Below are positions 54,317 through 63,561 of a stretch of DNA of 64,000 bases, in pieces. The position numbers were made by a program, and so were the translations under genes. Position 1 is the first letter of the stretch. Every line of letters starts with the position of its first letter. Below the pieces are notes generated by a model. It was not told the origin of the DNA, made no database searches, and saw only the letters and a program-made list of their open reading frames with translations. Source of the DNA: Bacteroidota bacterium (lineage in GTDB: Bacteria; Bacteroidota; Bacteroidia; Chitinophagales; Chitinophagaceae); the NCBI GenBank assembly GCA_016866355.1, contig VGMN01000001.1:124001-188000 (forward strand). Reading direction: 5' to 3'.

Positions 54317-55849
54317 ATGAAAAAACTAGCGAAACTATTTGCCCTAGCTGGCTTATTTGCTTTAACTCTTTTGCACGAACACTCGTTCGGTCAACGCATT
54401 ATTTATTCCGATCCTGAGAAAGACGACAATAGACGGTTGAACTTTGAAATTATTGGAAGAGTGGGGGGTAATTTTTTAGTTTTTAAGAACAATCGTGCTC
54501 GAAGCTGGATTACAGTAATGGATGAAGAGATGCAAGTGACTGCCAAAGAAGAACTGGGTTATTTGCCTAACCCTGATAAAACAATCAATGTAGATTTTTT
54601 TGCTTACCCCGAGCATATTTGGATGATATATCAATATGAAAGGAAGAATATTGTTTATTGTATGGCCGCCAAATTGGATCGGATGGGAAGGCGAATGGGG
54701 GAGTTGATTGAACTGGATACTACTCAGGTCGGGTTTGCTTCAGATAACCGACTCTACGCTGTTACAGGAAGTGAGGATAAGCGAAAGATTGCTGTTACCA
54801 AAATTAACACACGTGATAGAGGTCTTTACAGGGTAAGTTCACTTCTTTTTAATGACAAAATGGATTTGATCCGAAAGGATTTGCTATACATCCCCATTGA
54901 GGATCGTACGGTACAACTGGGGGATATTGAAATTGATAATGAAGGGTCACTTGTGTTAACGCGTTTCCAGCGAACGTTTAATGATAATATTTCCAACGCC
55001 TCATTGCTCTATCTCAAACCTGGAGTTGATACCTTGGTTGAATATCGCTTATCGATAGCTGGTAAGTGGTTAGATAACCTTCGTATTAAAATTGATAATT
55101 ACAATAAACGCTATATCCTGACTTCACTTTTTAGTCAAGAGCGAAGGGGCGGAATTGATGGCTACTATTTATTGGTCTACAATAAGTCTCAATCTACTCC
55201 ACAAGTGGAGCAGTTATATACTTTTTCAGATCAAATTCGTCAAGAGGCTAAGGGGAATGCTACCACAAAAACCGCTTTTAACGACTATTTTATTCGTCAC
55301 CTTATTACCAGGCGTGATGGAGGGCTGTTAATTGGTAGTGAGTCCTATTATACTACCTCTAGGGCTAACACGTGGAATCGCTGGGACTATTTGTATGGTT
55401 CACCTTTTTGGGGGATGAATAACTTTTATATTTCACCCTACTCAAATAGAATGTGGTGGGGTAGTATGCCCCGTAACCAACAAGCGGTCCGGTATCATGC
55501 AGATAACATTTTAATACAATCATTTAGTCCTGTTGGCGAATTAGAATGGAGTCAGGTTATTAGTAAATCACAGTTTGATGACGAAACGGATGATTTACTT
55601 TCATTTCAATTGATGAATACGGGGGGGGAGTTGCATGTGCTATATAATCAACAAGAGCGGAGAGATAAATTGTTAAGTGACCTTACTATTCAGGCTACTG
55701 GTCAATCAGCAAGGAATCCAGCTTTGAAAAATTTGGATAATGGTCATCAATTCATGCCTGCAAGAGGAAAACAAGTGAGTTCTCGCATCATGATAGTACC
55801 CACCGTTTACAGAGGGTATATTTGTTTTGCAAAAGTTGAGTATAATTAA
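54317..55849 (+). CDS. Secreted protein of unknown function
   Basis: The protein has 510 residues with a signal peptide (MKKLAKLFALAGLFALTLLH... HSFGQ, cleavage near 25). I do not recognise a named domain. The body is beta-rich with repeating patterns that resemble a propeller, such as FEIIGRVGGNFLVFKN, HIWMIYQYERKNIVYCMAAKLD, RLYAVTGSEDKRKIAVTKIN and ILIQSFSPVGELEWSQVISKS. It has a tryptophan/tyrosine-rich segment (about 350-390, NRWDYLYGSPFWGMNNFYIS). There is no T9SS sorting domain and no lipobox. It is followed after 12 nt by a membrane-protein gene. Periplasmic location is the only safe inference. Confidence 0.65.
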   Translation: MKKLAKLFALAGLFALTLLHEHSFGQRIIYSDPEKDDNRRLNFEIIGRVGGNFLVFKNNRARSWITVMDEEMQVTAKEELGYLPNPDKTINVDFFAYPEHIWMIYQYERKNIVYCMAAKLDRMGRRMGELIELDTTQVGFASDNRLYAVTGSEDKRKIAVTKINTRDRGLYRVSSLLFNDKMDLIRKDLLYIPIEDRTVQLGDIEIDNEGSLVLTRFQRTFNDNISNASLLYLKPGVDTLVEYRLSIAGKWLDNLRIKIDNYNKRYILTSLFSQERRGGIDGYYLLVYNKSQSTPQVEQLYTFSDQIRQEAKGNATTKTAFNDYFIRHLITRRDGGLLIGSESYYTTSRANTWNRWDYLYGSPFWGMNNFYISPYSNRMWWGSMPRNQQAVRYHADNILIQSFSPVGELEWSQVISKSQFDDETDDLLSFQLMNTGGELHVLYNQQERRDKLLSDLTIQATGQSARNPALKNLDNGHQFMPARGKQVSSRIMIVPTVYRGYICFAKVEYN

Positions 55850-55861
55850 AACTGTGCCGTT

Positions 55862-56866
55862 TTGATTGCGCTATTTTATAAGAAGACCCCTTACACCCCC
55901 TTTCTTTTATTGCTTTTTGCCGTAGTGGTAAAGCTTCCAATTTTCTTGGCCCCAGCACTTCCTGTTGAAGAGAAAGGAGATGGGGCTATGTTTATTTTTT
56001 TTACGAAATGGCTTGCGGCACAAACTCCTGCCGCTTCGGTTGTTTTTGCTTTACTGACCTTTTTGATTTTGTTGACCCAAGCTATTTATCTGAATTATTT
56101 TTTTAATCGGCATCGCATGACTAACCGTCCCACTGATTTACCGGGGATGGCTTATTTATTGGGGACCTCCTTGTTGCCAGCATGGAATAGTTGGAGTGCG
56201 CCCTTATTGATTAATTTATTGATATTATTTCTTTTGTCACATTTATTTGAAAGTTATTCGTTAGCCGATATCCGAAAACCACTTTTTAACCGTGGATTGG
56301 CTATTGGTTTAGGACTATTTGTTTATCCTCCTGCTATATGGCTTGCACTTTGGTTTGTTTTTTCACTGCTGATTATTCGTCCTATAAAAATTCAAGAGAT
56401 TTTAATTGCTTTTTTGGGGCTGCTGACCCCCGTCTACTTTCTACTTATTGGATTGTTTCTAACGGATCAGCTAGGTCTGTTTACTAGTTATTTTTATGTT
56501 TCGTTTTCATTTCCAGATACCGTACCGCCTATCTGGTTCGGGGGTTTATTATTTATCTTATTTCTTCCCTTTTTGGTAGGATTTTATCATGTACAGGATC
56601 AAGTACGTAAAATGCTAATTCAGGTTCGTCGGGGATGGACGGTTTTCTTTGTGCTTTTATTGATTAGTTTTTTTATGCCCTTATTCTCAGCCGCCCCCTT
56701 TACAGGCTGGATGGTTCTATTGATTCCGCTATCGGTTTATCACGCCTCCTTTTATTATTATACCTCATTTAGGATCTTTCCGTTACTTTTTTTCTGGATT
56801 AGCTTATTATTTGTGTTACTTAATCAGTATTCGGGCTCAAGCGGAAAGATTATCTTTGGGCCTTAA
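55862..56866 (+). CDS. Polytopic membrane protein, possibly DUF6427-type
   Basis: This 334-residue protein starts at TTG 55862 (IALFYKKTPYTPFLLLLFAVVV). No ATG lies in the conserved-looking N-terminus, so the TTG start is kept. About nine hydrophobic segments cover the whole length: 14-32, 55-75, 100-125, 140-165, 175-200, 220-240, 255-275, 280-300 and 305-325. The pattern resembles Bacteroidota DUF6427 membrane proteins, but that is a guess from size and topology. Function unknown. It sits between the secreted protein and purQ with short gaps, which suggests one transcript. Confidence 0.55.
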   Translation: MIALFYKKTPYTPFLLLLFAVVVKLPIFLAPALPVEEKGDGAMFIFFTKWLAAQTPAASVVFALLTFLILLTQAIYLNYFFNRHRMTNRPTDLPGMAYLLGTSLLPAWNSWSAPLLINLLILFLLSHLFESYSLADIRKPLFNRGLAIGLGLFVYPPAIWLALWFVFSLLIIRPIKIQEILIAFLGLLTPVYFLLIGLFLTDQLGLFTSYFYVSFSFPDTVPPIWFGGLLFILFLPFLVGFYHVQDQVRKMLIQVRRGWTVFFVLLLISFFMPLFSAAPFTGWMVLLIPLSVYHASFYYYTSFRIFPLLFFWISLLFVLLNQYSGSSGKIIFGP

Positions 56867-56878
56867 TAATTTATACCT

Positions 56879-57553
56879 ATGAAATTTGGAGTGGTTGTAT
56901 TTCCTGGTTCTAACTGTGATGCGGATATGCGTGACGCATTACAAGAAGATTTAGGGCAGGAGGTAATCATGTTATGGCATAAGGATCGGGATCTTTCTGC
57001 ATTTAACACAGAAGATTGCATAGTATTACCAGGTGGTTTTTCATATGGTGATTATCTTCGATGCGGAGCTATTGCTCGATTTAGCCCCATGATGCAATCC
57101 GTAGTTTCTTTTGCACAAAAAGGAGGAAAGGTGTTTGGCGTTTGTAATGGATTTCAAATTTTATGTGAATCGCATTTATTACCCGGCGCACTGCTTCGTA
57201 ATTCAAACCAGCAATTTGTTTGTCAAAATACTTTTATAAAGGATCATGCGGGAAATGTTTATAAGATTCCCATTGCACATGGAGAAGGTCGTTACCATGG
57301 TTCTCAGGAGTTGCTTAGCCAACTACAGCAAAACAACCAGATTCTATTTACCTATTGTGATGAAAAAGGTACTGTTACTGCTGCAGCTAATCCTAATGGC
57401 TCTACGTTGAATATTGCGGGTATTTGTAATGAAAGCCGAACTGTTTTTGGTATGATGCCACATCCTGAGCGTGCTTGCACTGCTGCGCTTGGCAATATAG
57501 ATGGAAGAGCTATTTTTCAAGAATTATTAATGGCTGAGGCTTTAGTTAAATAA
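56879..57553 (+). CDS. purQ: Phosphoribosylformylglycinamidine synthase glutaminase subunit PurQ
   Basis: PurQ supplies ammonia from glutamine for the conversion of FGAR to FGAM in purine synthesis. The 224-residue length matches stand-alone class I glutaminase subunits. Motifs: KFGVVVFPGSNCDADM, VLPGGFSYGDYLRCGAIA, nucleophile Cys in VFGVCNGFQILCE, and the His/Glu pair in GMMPHPERACTA. In organisms with a separate PurQ the FGAM complex also contains PurS and small PurL, neither of which is in the window. Confidence 0.96.
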   Translation: MKFGVVVFPGSNCDADMRDALQEDLGQEVIMLWHKDRDLSAFNTEDCIVLPGGFSYGDYLRCGAIARFSPMMQSVVSFAQKGGKVFGVCNGFQILCESHLLPGALLRNSNQQFVCQNTFIKDHAGNVYKIPIAHGEGRYHGSQELLSQLQQNNQILFTYCDEKGTVTAAANPNGSTLNIAGICNESRTVFGMMPHPERACTAALGNIDGRAIFQELLMAEALVK

Positions 57554-57563
57554 AAACGTACAC

Positions 57564-58013
57564 ATGAAATTCTTTCTTTCTCTTTTTTGTTTGTTATGGA
57601 GTACAGGGGTAATGGCCCAGCCTAATCCGGTAAGCTGGACTTTCAGCGCTAAGAAAGTGGGTGACAAAACTTTTGAAGTTGAAATGAAAGCAGCCATTAT
57701 ACCCGGCTGGCATCTCTATTCTCAACAACAGCCAGCGGATGCTATAGCCATCCCTACTGAATTCAGTTGGAATCAAAACCCATTGGTACAATTAAAAGGG
57801 AAAATTCGTGAGGTAGGAAAAATGGAGCGTTACAAGGACGCTACATTGGGGGTTACGGCTCATCAGTATTCGGGTCTGGTTAGTTTTGTTCAAACGGTGG
57901 AGTTAAAAGCAAAAGTGAAAACTGCCTTATCAGGGACAGTTGAATACCAAACCTGTGATGATGAAAAGTGTCTTCCTCCTAAGAAAATACCTTTTACCAT
58001 TACTCTAAAGTAA
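57564..58013 (+). CDS. Stand-alone DsbD alpha-type (N-terminal) domain protein
   Basis: This 149-residue periplasmic protein has a signal peptide (MKFFLSLFCLLWSTGVMAQ). The remainder is a single immunoglobulin-like DsbD N-terminal domain: SWTFSAKKVGDKTFEVEMKAAI, GWHLYSQQ and VEYQTCDDEKCLPPKKIPFTI. The two cysteines (about C131 and C136) match the redox pair of DsbD alpha, which hands electrons to periplasmic thiol proteins. The next gene encodes a full DsbD with its own alpha-like domain that lacks these cysteines. The stand-alone protein could be the working alpha domain. Spacing to that gene is 3 nt. Confidence 0.85.
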   Translation: MKFFLSLFCLLWSTGVMAQPNPVSWTFSAKKVGDKTFEVEMKAAIIPGWHLYSQQQPADAIAIPTEFSWNQNPLVQLKGKIREVGKMERYKDATLGVTAHQYSGLVSFVQTVELKAKVKTALSGTVEYQTCDDEKCLPPKKIPFTITLK

Positions 58014-58016
58014 TTA

Positions 58017-59966
58017 ATGCAGTTGCGCAATTATCTTGTTGGAGTTTTATTAGTAAGCTTCTTTACTGTTTTTGGACAGACCAAAAGTGAAGGAAATCCC
58101 ACCTGGAACGTGCGTGCTGAAAAGATAGGTGCACAGCAGTTTCGATTAGTTTTTACTACAACACTTGCTGAGGGATGGACGCTATATACCCCACAACAGT
58201 TAGTATTTGATGTTCCGGCAGCAGCCATTCAGTTTAGTGATACTTCTATTCTATTCCTAGAACCATTGAAGCACCAGGGACTTGCAAAGCGAGTTACAAG
58301 TGAGTTGCTTTTACAGGAAGTAGAATGGCAACAAGGGGAAATCAGCTGGAACACATTGATCCAGATAAAGGGAACCATACCTGCTGCTTTGCAAGGAAAA
58401 TTGCTATATACTTATGGCCGTGATGCTGAAATATATCCGGCAACACCAACCAACTTTTCAGTTGCATTAGCGGGCGGACAGGTACAAGAAAATATAAAGC
58501 GAACTAGTATACAATTGGCGTCTCCACTTGTTTCTTGTGGAGATCAGGGTGCTTCACAAAAAAGTTTATGGAGTATTTTTTTATTAGGTGTATTAGGTGG
58601 CTTAATTGCTTTACTAACTCCGTGTGTTTTTCCTATGGTGCCTGTAACAGTAACTTTTTTTACAAAAAAAGCAACCACTCGTAGGGAAGGAATTGTCAAT
58701 GCCTTGCTATACGGTATATTCATTTTATTGATTTATGTGCTCTTAACGCTACCGTTTCATGTGGCCGGGAAAGCTATCAGTCCTGAAATCTTTAATAATA
58801 TTTCAACTAATGTGTGGTTGAATCTTTTATTTTTTGTGGTTTTTGTTGTTTTTGCACTCTCTTTCTTCGGTTTATTTGAAATAGGACTTCCTGCAGGACT
58901 TGCTAATCGTATGGACGCTCGATCCGGATTAGGTAATCTGGGGGGTATTTTTTTTATGGCTTCAACATTGACCATTGTTTCCTTTTCCTGCACAGGACCT
59001 ATTCTGGGTACTTTGTTGGTAGGAGTGGCTGAGCAAGGAGCCTGGCCATTGACTGTGGGAGCCGCAGGTTTCGGTTTGGCATTGGGTTTACCTTTTGGTT
59101 TATTTGCGCTTTTCCCAAATTGGCTACAATCACTGCCTCGCTCAGGGGGATGGATGACCGATGTAAAAATTGTTTTGGGATTTATTGAGCTGGGATTAGC
59201 CGTTAAGTTTTTATCAAATGCTGATTTAGTAGAACAATGGGGCTTCTTAAAAAGAGAAATTTTTATTGGTAGCTGGATAGTAATTGGTGGTTTGATAACC
59301 CTCTACTTAGCAGGTGTATTGCGTGTCGGGCAGCAACGTGTAGGCGGTGCTCGCAGTTTTATTCGTTACTTTTTTTTACTACTTTTTGGATTATTCACGT
59401 TGTATTTGATTCCGGGTATTACCAAAACAAAATATGCTGAACTGAGTTTAATCAGTGGATTTCCACCGCCCATGACTTATTCGTTATATAAAAGCGAGGG
59501 CAAGACGCATACTGTTTTTAAGCCTTTGCATAATGCGTATCAAAAAGCATTGCAATTAGCGGCTGCTGGAGATAAGCCGGTATTGATAGATTTTACAGGT
59601 TGGGCTTGTGTTAACTGCAGGCGAATGGAGGAAAAAGTATGGACTGATCCTCGTGTGGACAGTCTTTTGCGAAATGCCTTTATAGTTGTTTCTCTATATG
59701 TGGATGAGCGCGTAAAACTCCCCTTAACGGAACAACAACTAGTGACTTTACCAGATGGCTCAAGTAAACAAATTGAAACAGTTGGAGATAAGTGGGCTAG
59801 TTTTCAAATTCAAAACTTTGGGGCCACCTCTCAACCTCAATACGCACTACTTACACCCGACGAGAAATTGTTGAATCTTCCAAAGTTTTATACACCCGAT
59901 CCAACTGAATTTTTGGAATGGTTACAATGTGGGCTAGCTGGGTATGCTTCAGAAAAAGAAAAGTAA
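58017..59966 (+). CDS. dsbD: Thiol:disulfide interchange protein DsbD, N-terminal domain without redox cysteines
   Basis: DsbD passes electrons from cytoplasmic thioredoxin across the inner membrane. The protein has 649 residues: signal peptide, an alpha-like domain (about 25-160), eight TM helices (about 185-470) and a C-terminal thioredoxin fold. The TM cysteines are in LLTPCVFPMVPV and VSFSCTGPILG, and the thioredoxin pair is in GWACVNCRRMEE. The alpha-like domain reads LLYTYGRDAEIYPAT where a functional one has a Cys pair (as YQTCDDEKCLPP in the gene before). That domain therefore cannot do redox chemistry, and the adjacent small protein probably does. Confidence 0.92.
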   Translation: MQLRNYLVGVLLVSFFTVFGQTKSEGNPTWNVRAEKIGAQQFRLVFTTTLAEGWTLYTPQQLVFDVPAAAIQFSDTSILFLEPLKHQGLAKRVTSELLLQEVEWQQGEISWNTLIQIKGTIPAALQGKLLYTYGRDAEIYPATPTNFSVALAGGQVQENIKRTSIQLASPLVSCGDQGASQKSLWSIFLLGVLGGLIALLTPCVFPMVPVTVTFFTKKATTRREGIVNALLYGIFILLIYVLLTLPFHVAGKAISPEIFNNISTNVWLNLLFFVVFVVFALSFFGLFEIGLPAGLANRMDARSGLGNLGGIFFMASTLTIVSFSCTGPILGTLLVGVAEQGAWPLTVGAAGFGLALGLPFGLFALFPNWLQSLPRSGGWMTDVKIVLGFIELGLAVKFLSNADLVEQWGFLKREIFIGSWIVIGGLITLYLAGVLRVGQQRVGGARSFIRYFFLLLFGLFTLYLIPGITKTKYAELSLISGFPPPMTYSLYKSEGKTHTVFKPLHNAYQKALQLAAAGDKPVLIDFTGWACVNCRRMEEKVWTDPRVDSLLRNAFIVVSLYVDERVKLPLTEQQLVTLPDGSSKQIETVGDKWASFQIQNFGATSQPQYALLTPDEKLLNLPKFYTPDPTEFLEWLQCGLAGYASEKEK

Positions 59967-59968
59967 GA

Positions 59969-60550
59969 TTATAACGAAATCTGCCGCTGCGTCATCATTT
60001 TACGCAGATTGATCAATCCGTAACGCATTCTTCCTAATGCGGTGTTGATACTGCAATTAGTTAACGCAGCAATTTCCTTAAAGCTCATATCAGCGTAGTG
60101 GCGTAAAATAATTACCTCCCGTTGATCTTCTGGTAACTGTTGTAAGAGTGTTTGTAGCCGTTCTTGTCTTTGTTGACGCATGATTCTGGTTTCTGCATTC
60201 TCCTCTGTAAAACTCAACGTCTCGAATACGTCCTGATTTTCTGCAGTACGGATCACGGGACTCCTTTTTACACGACGAAAATGATCTACACAACAGTTGT
60301 GTGCAATTCGCATAGCCCAAGGAAGAAATTTCCCCTCCTCTGTATAACGACCTGCACGAACAGTATCAATTATTTTGATAAATACATCTTGAAATATATC
60401 CTCCGCCAAGTACTTGTCTTTGACTAAGAAATATATGGATGTATAGAGTTTATCTTTATGACGGAGTACTAATGACTCCATGGCTTGTTGATTCCCAGCA
60501 CAGAATAGCTGGATCAATTCAAGATCAGTCAATTTAGAGAGTACTTGCAT
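59969..60550 (-). CDS. ECF-type sigma factor
   Basis: The protein has 193 residues from ATG 60550 (MQVLSKLTDLELIQLFCAG); the open frame extends to a TTG at 60592. Region 2 is AEDIFQDVFIKIIDTVRAGR and FLPWAMRIAHNCCVDHFRRVKR. Region 4 is LPEDQREVIILRHYADMSFKEIAALTNCSINTALGRMRYGL, an HTH for -35 recognition. No region 3 is present, as expected for ECF factors. No anti-sigma gene follows: dsbD converges downstream with a 2-nt gap, and uvrA diverges upstream. Its control and targets cannot be told from sequence. Confidence 0.92.
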   Translation of the reverse strand: MQVLSKLTDLELIQLFCAGNQQAMESLVLRHKDKLYTSIYFLVKDKYLAEDIFQDVFIKIIDTVRAGRYTEEGKFLPWAMRIAHNCCVDHFRRVKRSPVIRTAENQDVFETLSFTEENAETRIMRQQRQERLQTLLQQLPEDQREVIILRHYADMSFKEIAALTNCSINTALGRMRYGLINLRKMMTQRQISL

Positions 60551-60753
60551 AACTTTTACGCATTGTGCTGTTTGGAAACAGCTGGTTTTCAATAAAAGGT
60601 CGCTGGGCGACCGGGTTTGCGTAAAAGTCTAGCGATAGGCGTTCTTTTGGTTTGTCCGCAAATGCGGAATATAAATATACTTACTTTTTCGAAACTAAGT
60701 GTTCCGGGTAGTAATTGCCAGCTTTAGCTCGCCAAAAAAATGTTAATTGCCAG

Positions 60754-60761
60754 TACCTTTG
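60754..60761 (+). promoter_or_regulatory. Promoter -7 element of uvrA
   Basis: TACCTTTG is an exact TAnnTTTG match, 16 nt before the uvrA ATG. No clear -33 TTTG is present at normal spacing. Confidence 0.5.
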
Positions 60762-60777
60762 CTCCTCATTTCCCCTC

Positions 60778-63561
60778 ATGGATCTTACTCCCATATTGAT
60801 CAAGGGTGCACGAATGCACAACTTAAAAAATGTGACAGTAGAAATACCTCGTCGCAAATTGGTAGTAATTACTGGAGTGTCAGGGTCCGGCAAATCTTCA
60901 TTGGCTATTGATACCTTGTATGCCGAGGGGCAACGGCGGTATGCAGAAAGTTTGAATTCCTATGCAAGGCAGTTTTTGAATCGAATGGATAAGCCCGATG
61001 TGGATACCATCAAAGGATTGAGTCCCGCTATTGCAATTGAACAAAAAGTTATTACACGCACACCTCGTAGTACGGTAGGAAGCTTAACCGAAATCTATGA
61101 TTATCTCCGATTACTTTTTGCACGGGTGGGACATACCATATCCCCGATCTCTGGGGAGGAGGTTCGTAAGGATGATATCGAAGATGTAGTAGCCGTTATA
61201 AAAAAATGTAAGCAGGGTGATCGGTTTTATATCGTATCACCACTTCATTTTAAATCCAAACGTTCTTTGCGCGAAGAGTTAAGTGTACTACAGCAAAAAG
61301 GATTCTCTCGTGTGTATTTGGAAGCTACTAATGAAGAGGCACTTCAAACCATTGATTCTTTATTAGAAAAGACCGATAAGGATTTAAAAAAGTATCACCC
61401 CACGCATTTATTAATTGATCGAATTATTGTAAAAGAATTTGAAGAGGAAGACTGGCATCGTATTAGTGATTCTGTTGGTACCGCTTTTTATGAAGGAGAA
61501 GGGACCTGTGCGTTGCTAGAAAATGAAAAAAAATGGCATTATTTCTCAAATAAGTTTGAGCGAGACGGACTTGTATTTGAAGAGCCAGCCCCTACATTAT
61601 TTTCGTTCAATAATCCATTTGGAGCTTGTCCAACCTGTGAGGGATTTTCTCAGGTATTAGGAATCGATGCGGAATTGGTACTCCCCAACAAAAAGTTGAG
61701 TGTGTATGATGGTGCTGTGGCTCCTTGGAAGGGGGAGAAGATGGATTGGTGGCGGCAACAATTTGTAAAAGGGGCCAAGAAACTCGATTTTCCTATTCAC
61801 AAACCCATCGAAGACTTATCTGCCAGGCAGTTGAATGCGCTTTGGAAAGGCGGGGAGGGTGTATATGGGATTGATGACTTTTTTAAAGATGTAGAAGCGC
61901 ATCTCTATAAGGTACAGTTTCGGGTACTATTAAGTAGGTATCGAGGAAGAACTACTTGTCCAACCTGTGAGGGATATCGGTTACGAAAAGAAGCCTTGTA
62001 TGTAAAAGTATTGGGAAAGCATATAGGAGAATGTTGTAGCATGCCTGTTCACCTTTTGTTAGATTGGGTGAATGAAACGACCACTAAACTTACCGTTGCT
62101 GAGCAAAAAATTGCTACTCGAATTTTTATTGAATTAAAAACTAGATTGTCTACACTGTGTAAAGTGGGCTTGGGATACTTAACACTCGATCGATTGGCCA
62201 ATACCCTTAGTGGTGGTGAAAGTCAACGAATACAACTCACACGCCATTTGGGAAGTAACTTAACAGACTCACTATATATTTTGGACGAACCTTCCATTGG
62301 CTTACATCCAAGAGATACTGATAATTTAATTACGGTTTTGAAGGAATTGCGTGAGTTGGGAAATACGGTGATTGTAGTAGAGCACGATGCGATGATTATG
62401 CAGCAGGCTGACTACATAATTGATATGGGGCCATTGGCTTCTCATCTGGGAGGTGAAGTAGTAGCACAGGGGGATTATAAATCCATGCTAAAAGAGTCCA
62501 GTTTAACTGCCAAGTACCTCCGAGGAGAAATGGTGGCTGCGGTATCCCGCAAACCACGTAGTTGGAAGCGCTGTATAGAAATTAAAGGAGCCCGTCAGCA
62601 TAATCTTAAGAATATTGATGTACAAATACCGCTTCAGGTTTTTTGTGCTATTAGTGGTGTAAGTGGTAGTGGTAAAACTACATTGGTAAAACAAATTCTT
62701 TATCCAGCACTACGCAGACATTTGGGAGACTTTTCACTCCAGCCAGGTGCTTTTTCAGGTTTGGGAGGAGAGCTGAATCTGATCACACAGTTGGAATGGG
62801 TAGACCAAAATCCCATTGGAAAATCCTCCCGAAGCAACCCGGTTACCTATATAAAGGCCTATGATGCCATTCGAGATTTATATGCAAGCCAGCCACTCAG
62901 TAAAATGCGCGGGATGCAGCCTCGTCATTTTTCATTTAATGTAGATGGAGGCCGTTGTGATACGTGTAAAGGAGAGGGCGAACAATTAATTGAAATGCAG
63001 TTTTTAGCGGATGTGCATTTGACCTGTGAATCCTGTGGTGGTAAACGGTTTAAAGAAGAAGTGCTGGAGGTTACCTATAAAGAAAAGTCAATTTATCAGG
63101 TGTTGGAAATGAGCGTGGATCAGGCCATAGAATTTTTTGCCAATGAAAACGCATTAGTAAAAGCCCTACTTCCACTTCAAGAAGTAGGGTTAGGGTATAT
63201 CAAGTTAGGTCAGTCTGCTACCACTTTATCAGGAGGAGAAGCACAGCGTGTTAAGTTGGCCTCATTTTTAGGTAATCGTCGTGCTACGCAGAAGATCTTA
63301 TTCATTTTTGATGAACCTACAACCGGACTACACTTTCATGATATTGGAAAATTATTACAATCATTTCAAGCGCTTATCGAGCAGGGGCACTCTGTTGTGG
63401 TGATTGAGCATAATACAGACGTGTTAAGTGCCGCTGATTGGATTATCGATATGGGACCAGAGGCAGGTGCGGGTGGAGGGCAAATTGTATTTACCGGAAC
63501 CCCACAGGAATTAAAGCGTTCTAAAAAAAGCTTTACGGCCCAGTACCTTAAATCAACTTAA
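60778..63561 (+). CDS. uvrA: Excinuclease ABC subunit A
   Basis: UvrA finds bulky DNA lesions and loads UvrB in nucleotide excision repair. The protein has 927 residues from ATG 60778 ([19 protein letters not shown]); the longer open frame covers the promoter. It has two ABC ATPase modules: Walker [17 protein letters not shown] and [16 protein letters not shown]; signatures [11 protein letters not shown] and [11 protein letters not shown]; Walker [13 protein letters not shown] and [10 protein letters not shown]. Zinc modules: CPTCEG (twice) in the first half, CDTCKGEG with CESCGG in the second. Length matches the family. The 3' end overlaps glyA by 4 nt. Confidence 0.97.
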   Translation: MDLTPILIKGARMHNLKNVTVEIPRRKLVVITGVSGSGKSSLAIDTLYAEGQRRYAESLNSYARQFLNRMDKPDVDTIKGLSPAIAIEQKVITRTPRSTVGSLTEIYDYLRLLFARVGHTISPISGEEVRKDDIEDVVAVIKKCKQGDRFYIVSPLHFKSKRSLREELSVLQQKGFSRVYLEATNEEALQTIDSLLEKTDKDLKKYHPTHLLIDRIIVKEFEEEDWHRISDSVGTAFYEGEGTCALLENEKKWHYFSNKFERDGLVFEEPAPTLFSFNNPFGACPTCEGFSQVLGIDAELVLPNKKLSVYDGAVAPWKGEKMDWWRQQFVKGAKKLDFPIHKPIEDLSARQLNALWKGGEGVYGIDDFFKDVEAHLYKVQFRVLLSRYRGRTTCPTCEGYRLRKEALYVKVLGKHIGECCSMPVHLLLDWVNETTTKLTVAEQKIATRIFIELKTRLSTLCKVGLGYLTLDRLANTLSGGESQRIQLTRHLGSNLTDSLYILDEPSIGLHPRDTDNLITVLKELRELGNTVIVVEHDAMIMQQADYIIDMGPLASHLGGEVVAQGDYKSMLKESSLTAKYLRGEMVAAVSRKPRSWKRCIEIKGARQHNLKNIDVQIPLQVFCAISGVSGSGKTTLVKQILYPALRRHLGDFSLQPGAFSGLGGELNLITQLEWVDQNPIGKSSRSNPVTYIKAYDAIRDLYASQPLSKMRGMQPRHFSFNVDGGRCDTCKGEGEQLIEMQFLADVHLTCESCGGKRFKEEVLEVTYKEKSIYQVLEMSVDQAIEFFANENALVKALLPLQEVGLGYIKLGQSATTLSGGEAQRVKLASFLGNRRATQKILFIFDEPTTGLHFHDIGKLLQSFQALIEQGHSVVVIEHNTDVLSAADWIIDMGPEAGAGGGQIVFTGTPQELKRSKKSFTAQYLKST

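Noticed and set aside
60655-60668. TCCGCA-aa-TGCGGA palindrome upstream of uvrA as an SOS box
   Set aside because: It does not match LexA consensus forms known to me, and it lies nearly 90 nt upstream of the -7 box; a 6-bp dyad can occur by chance.
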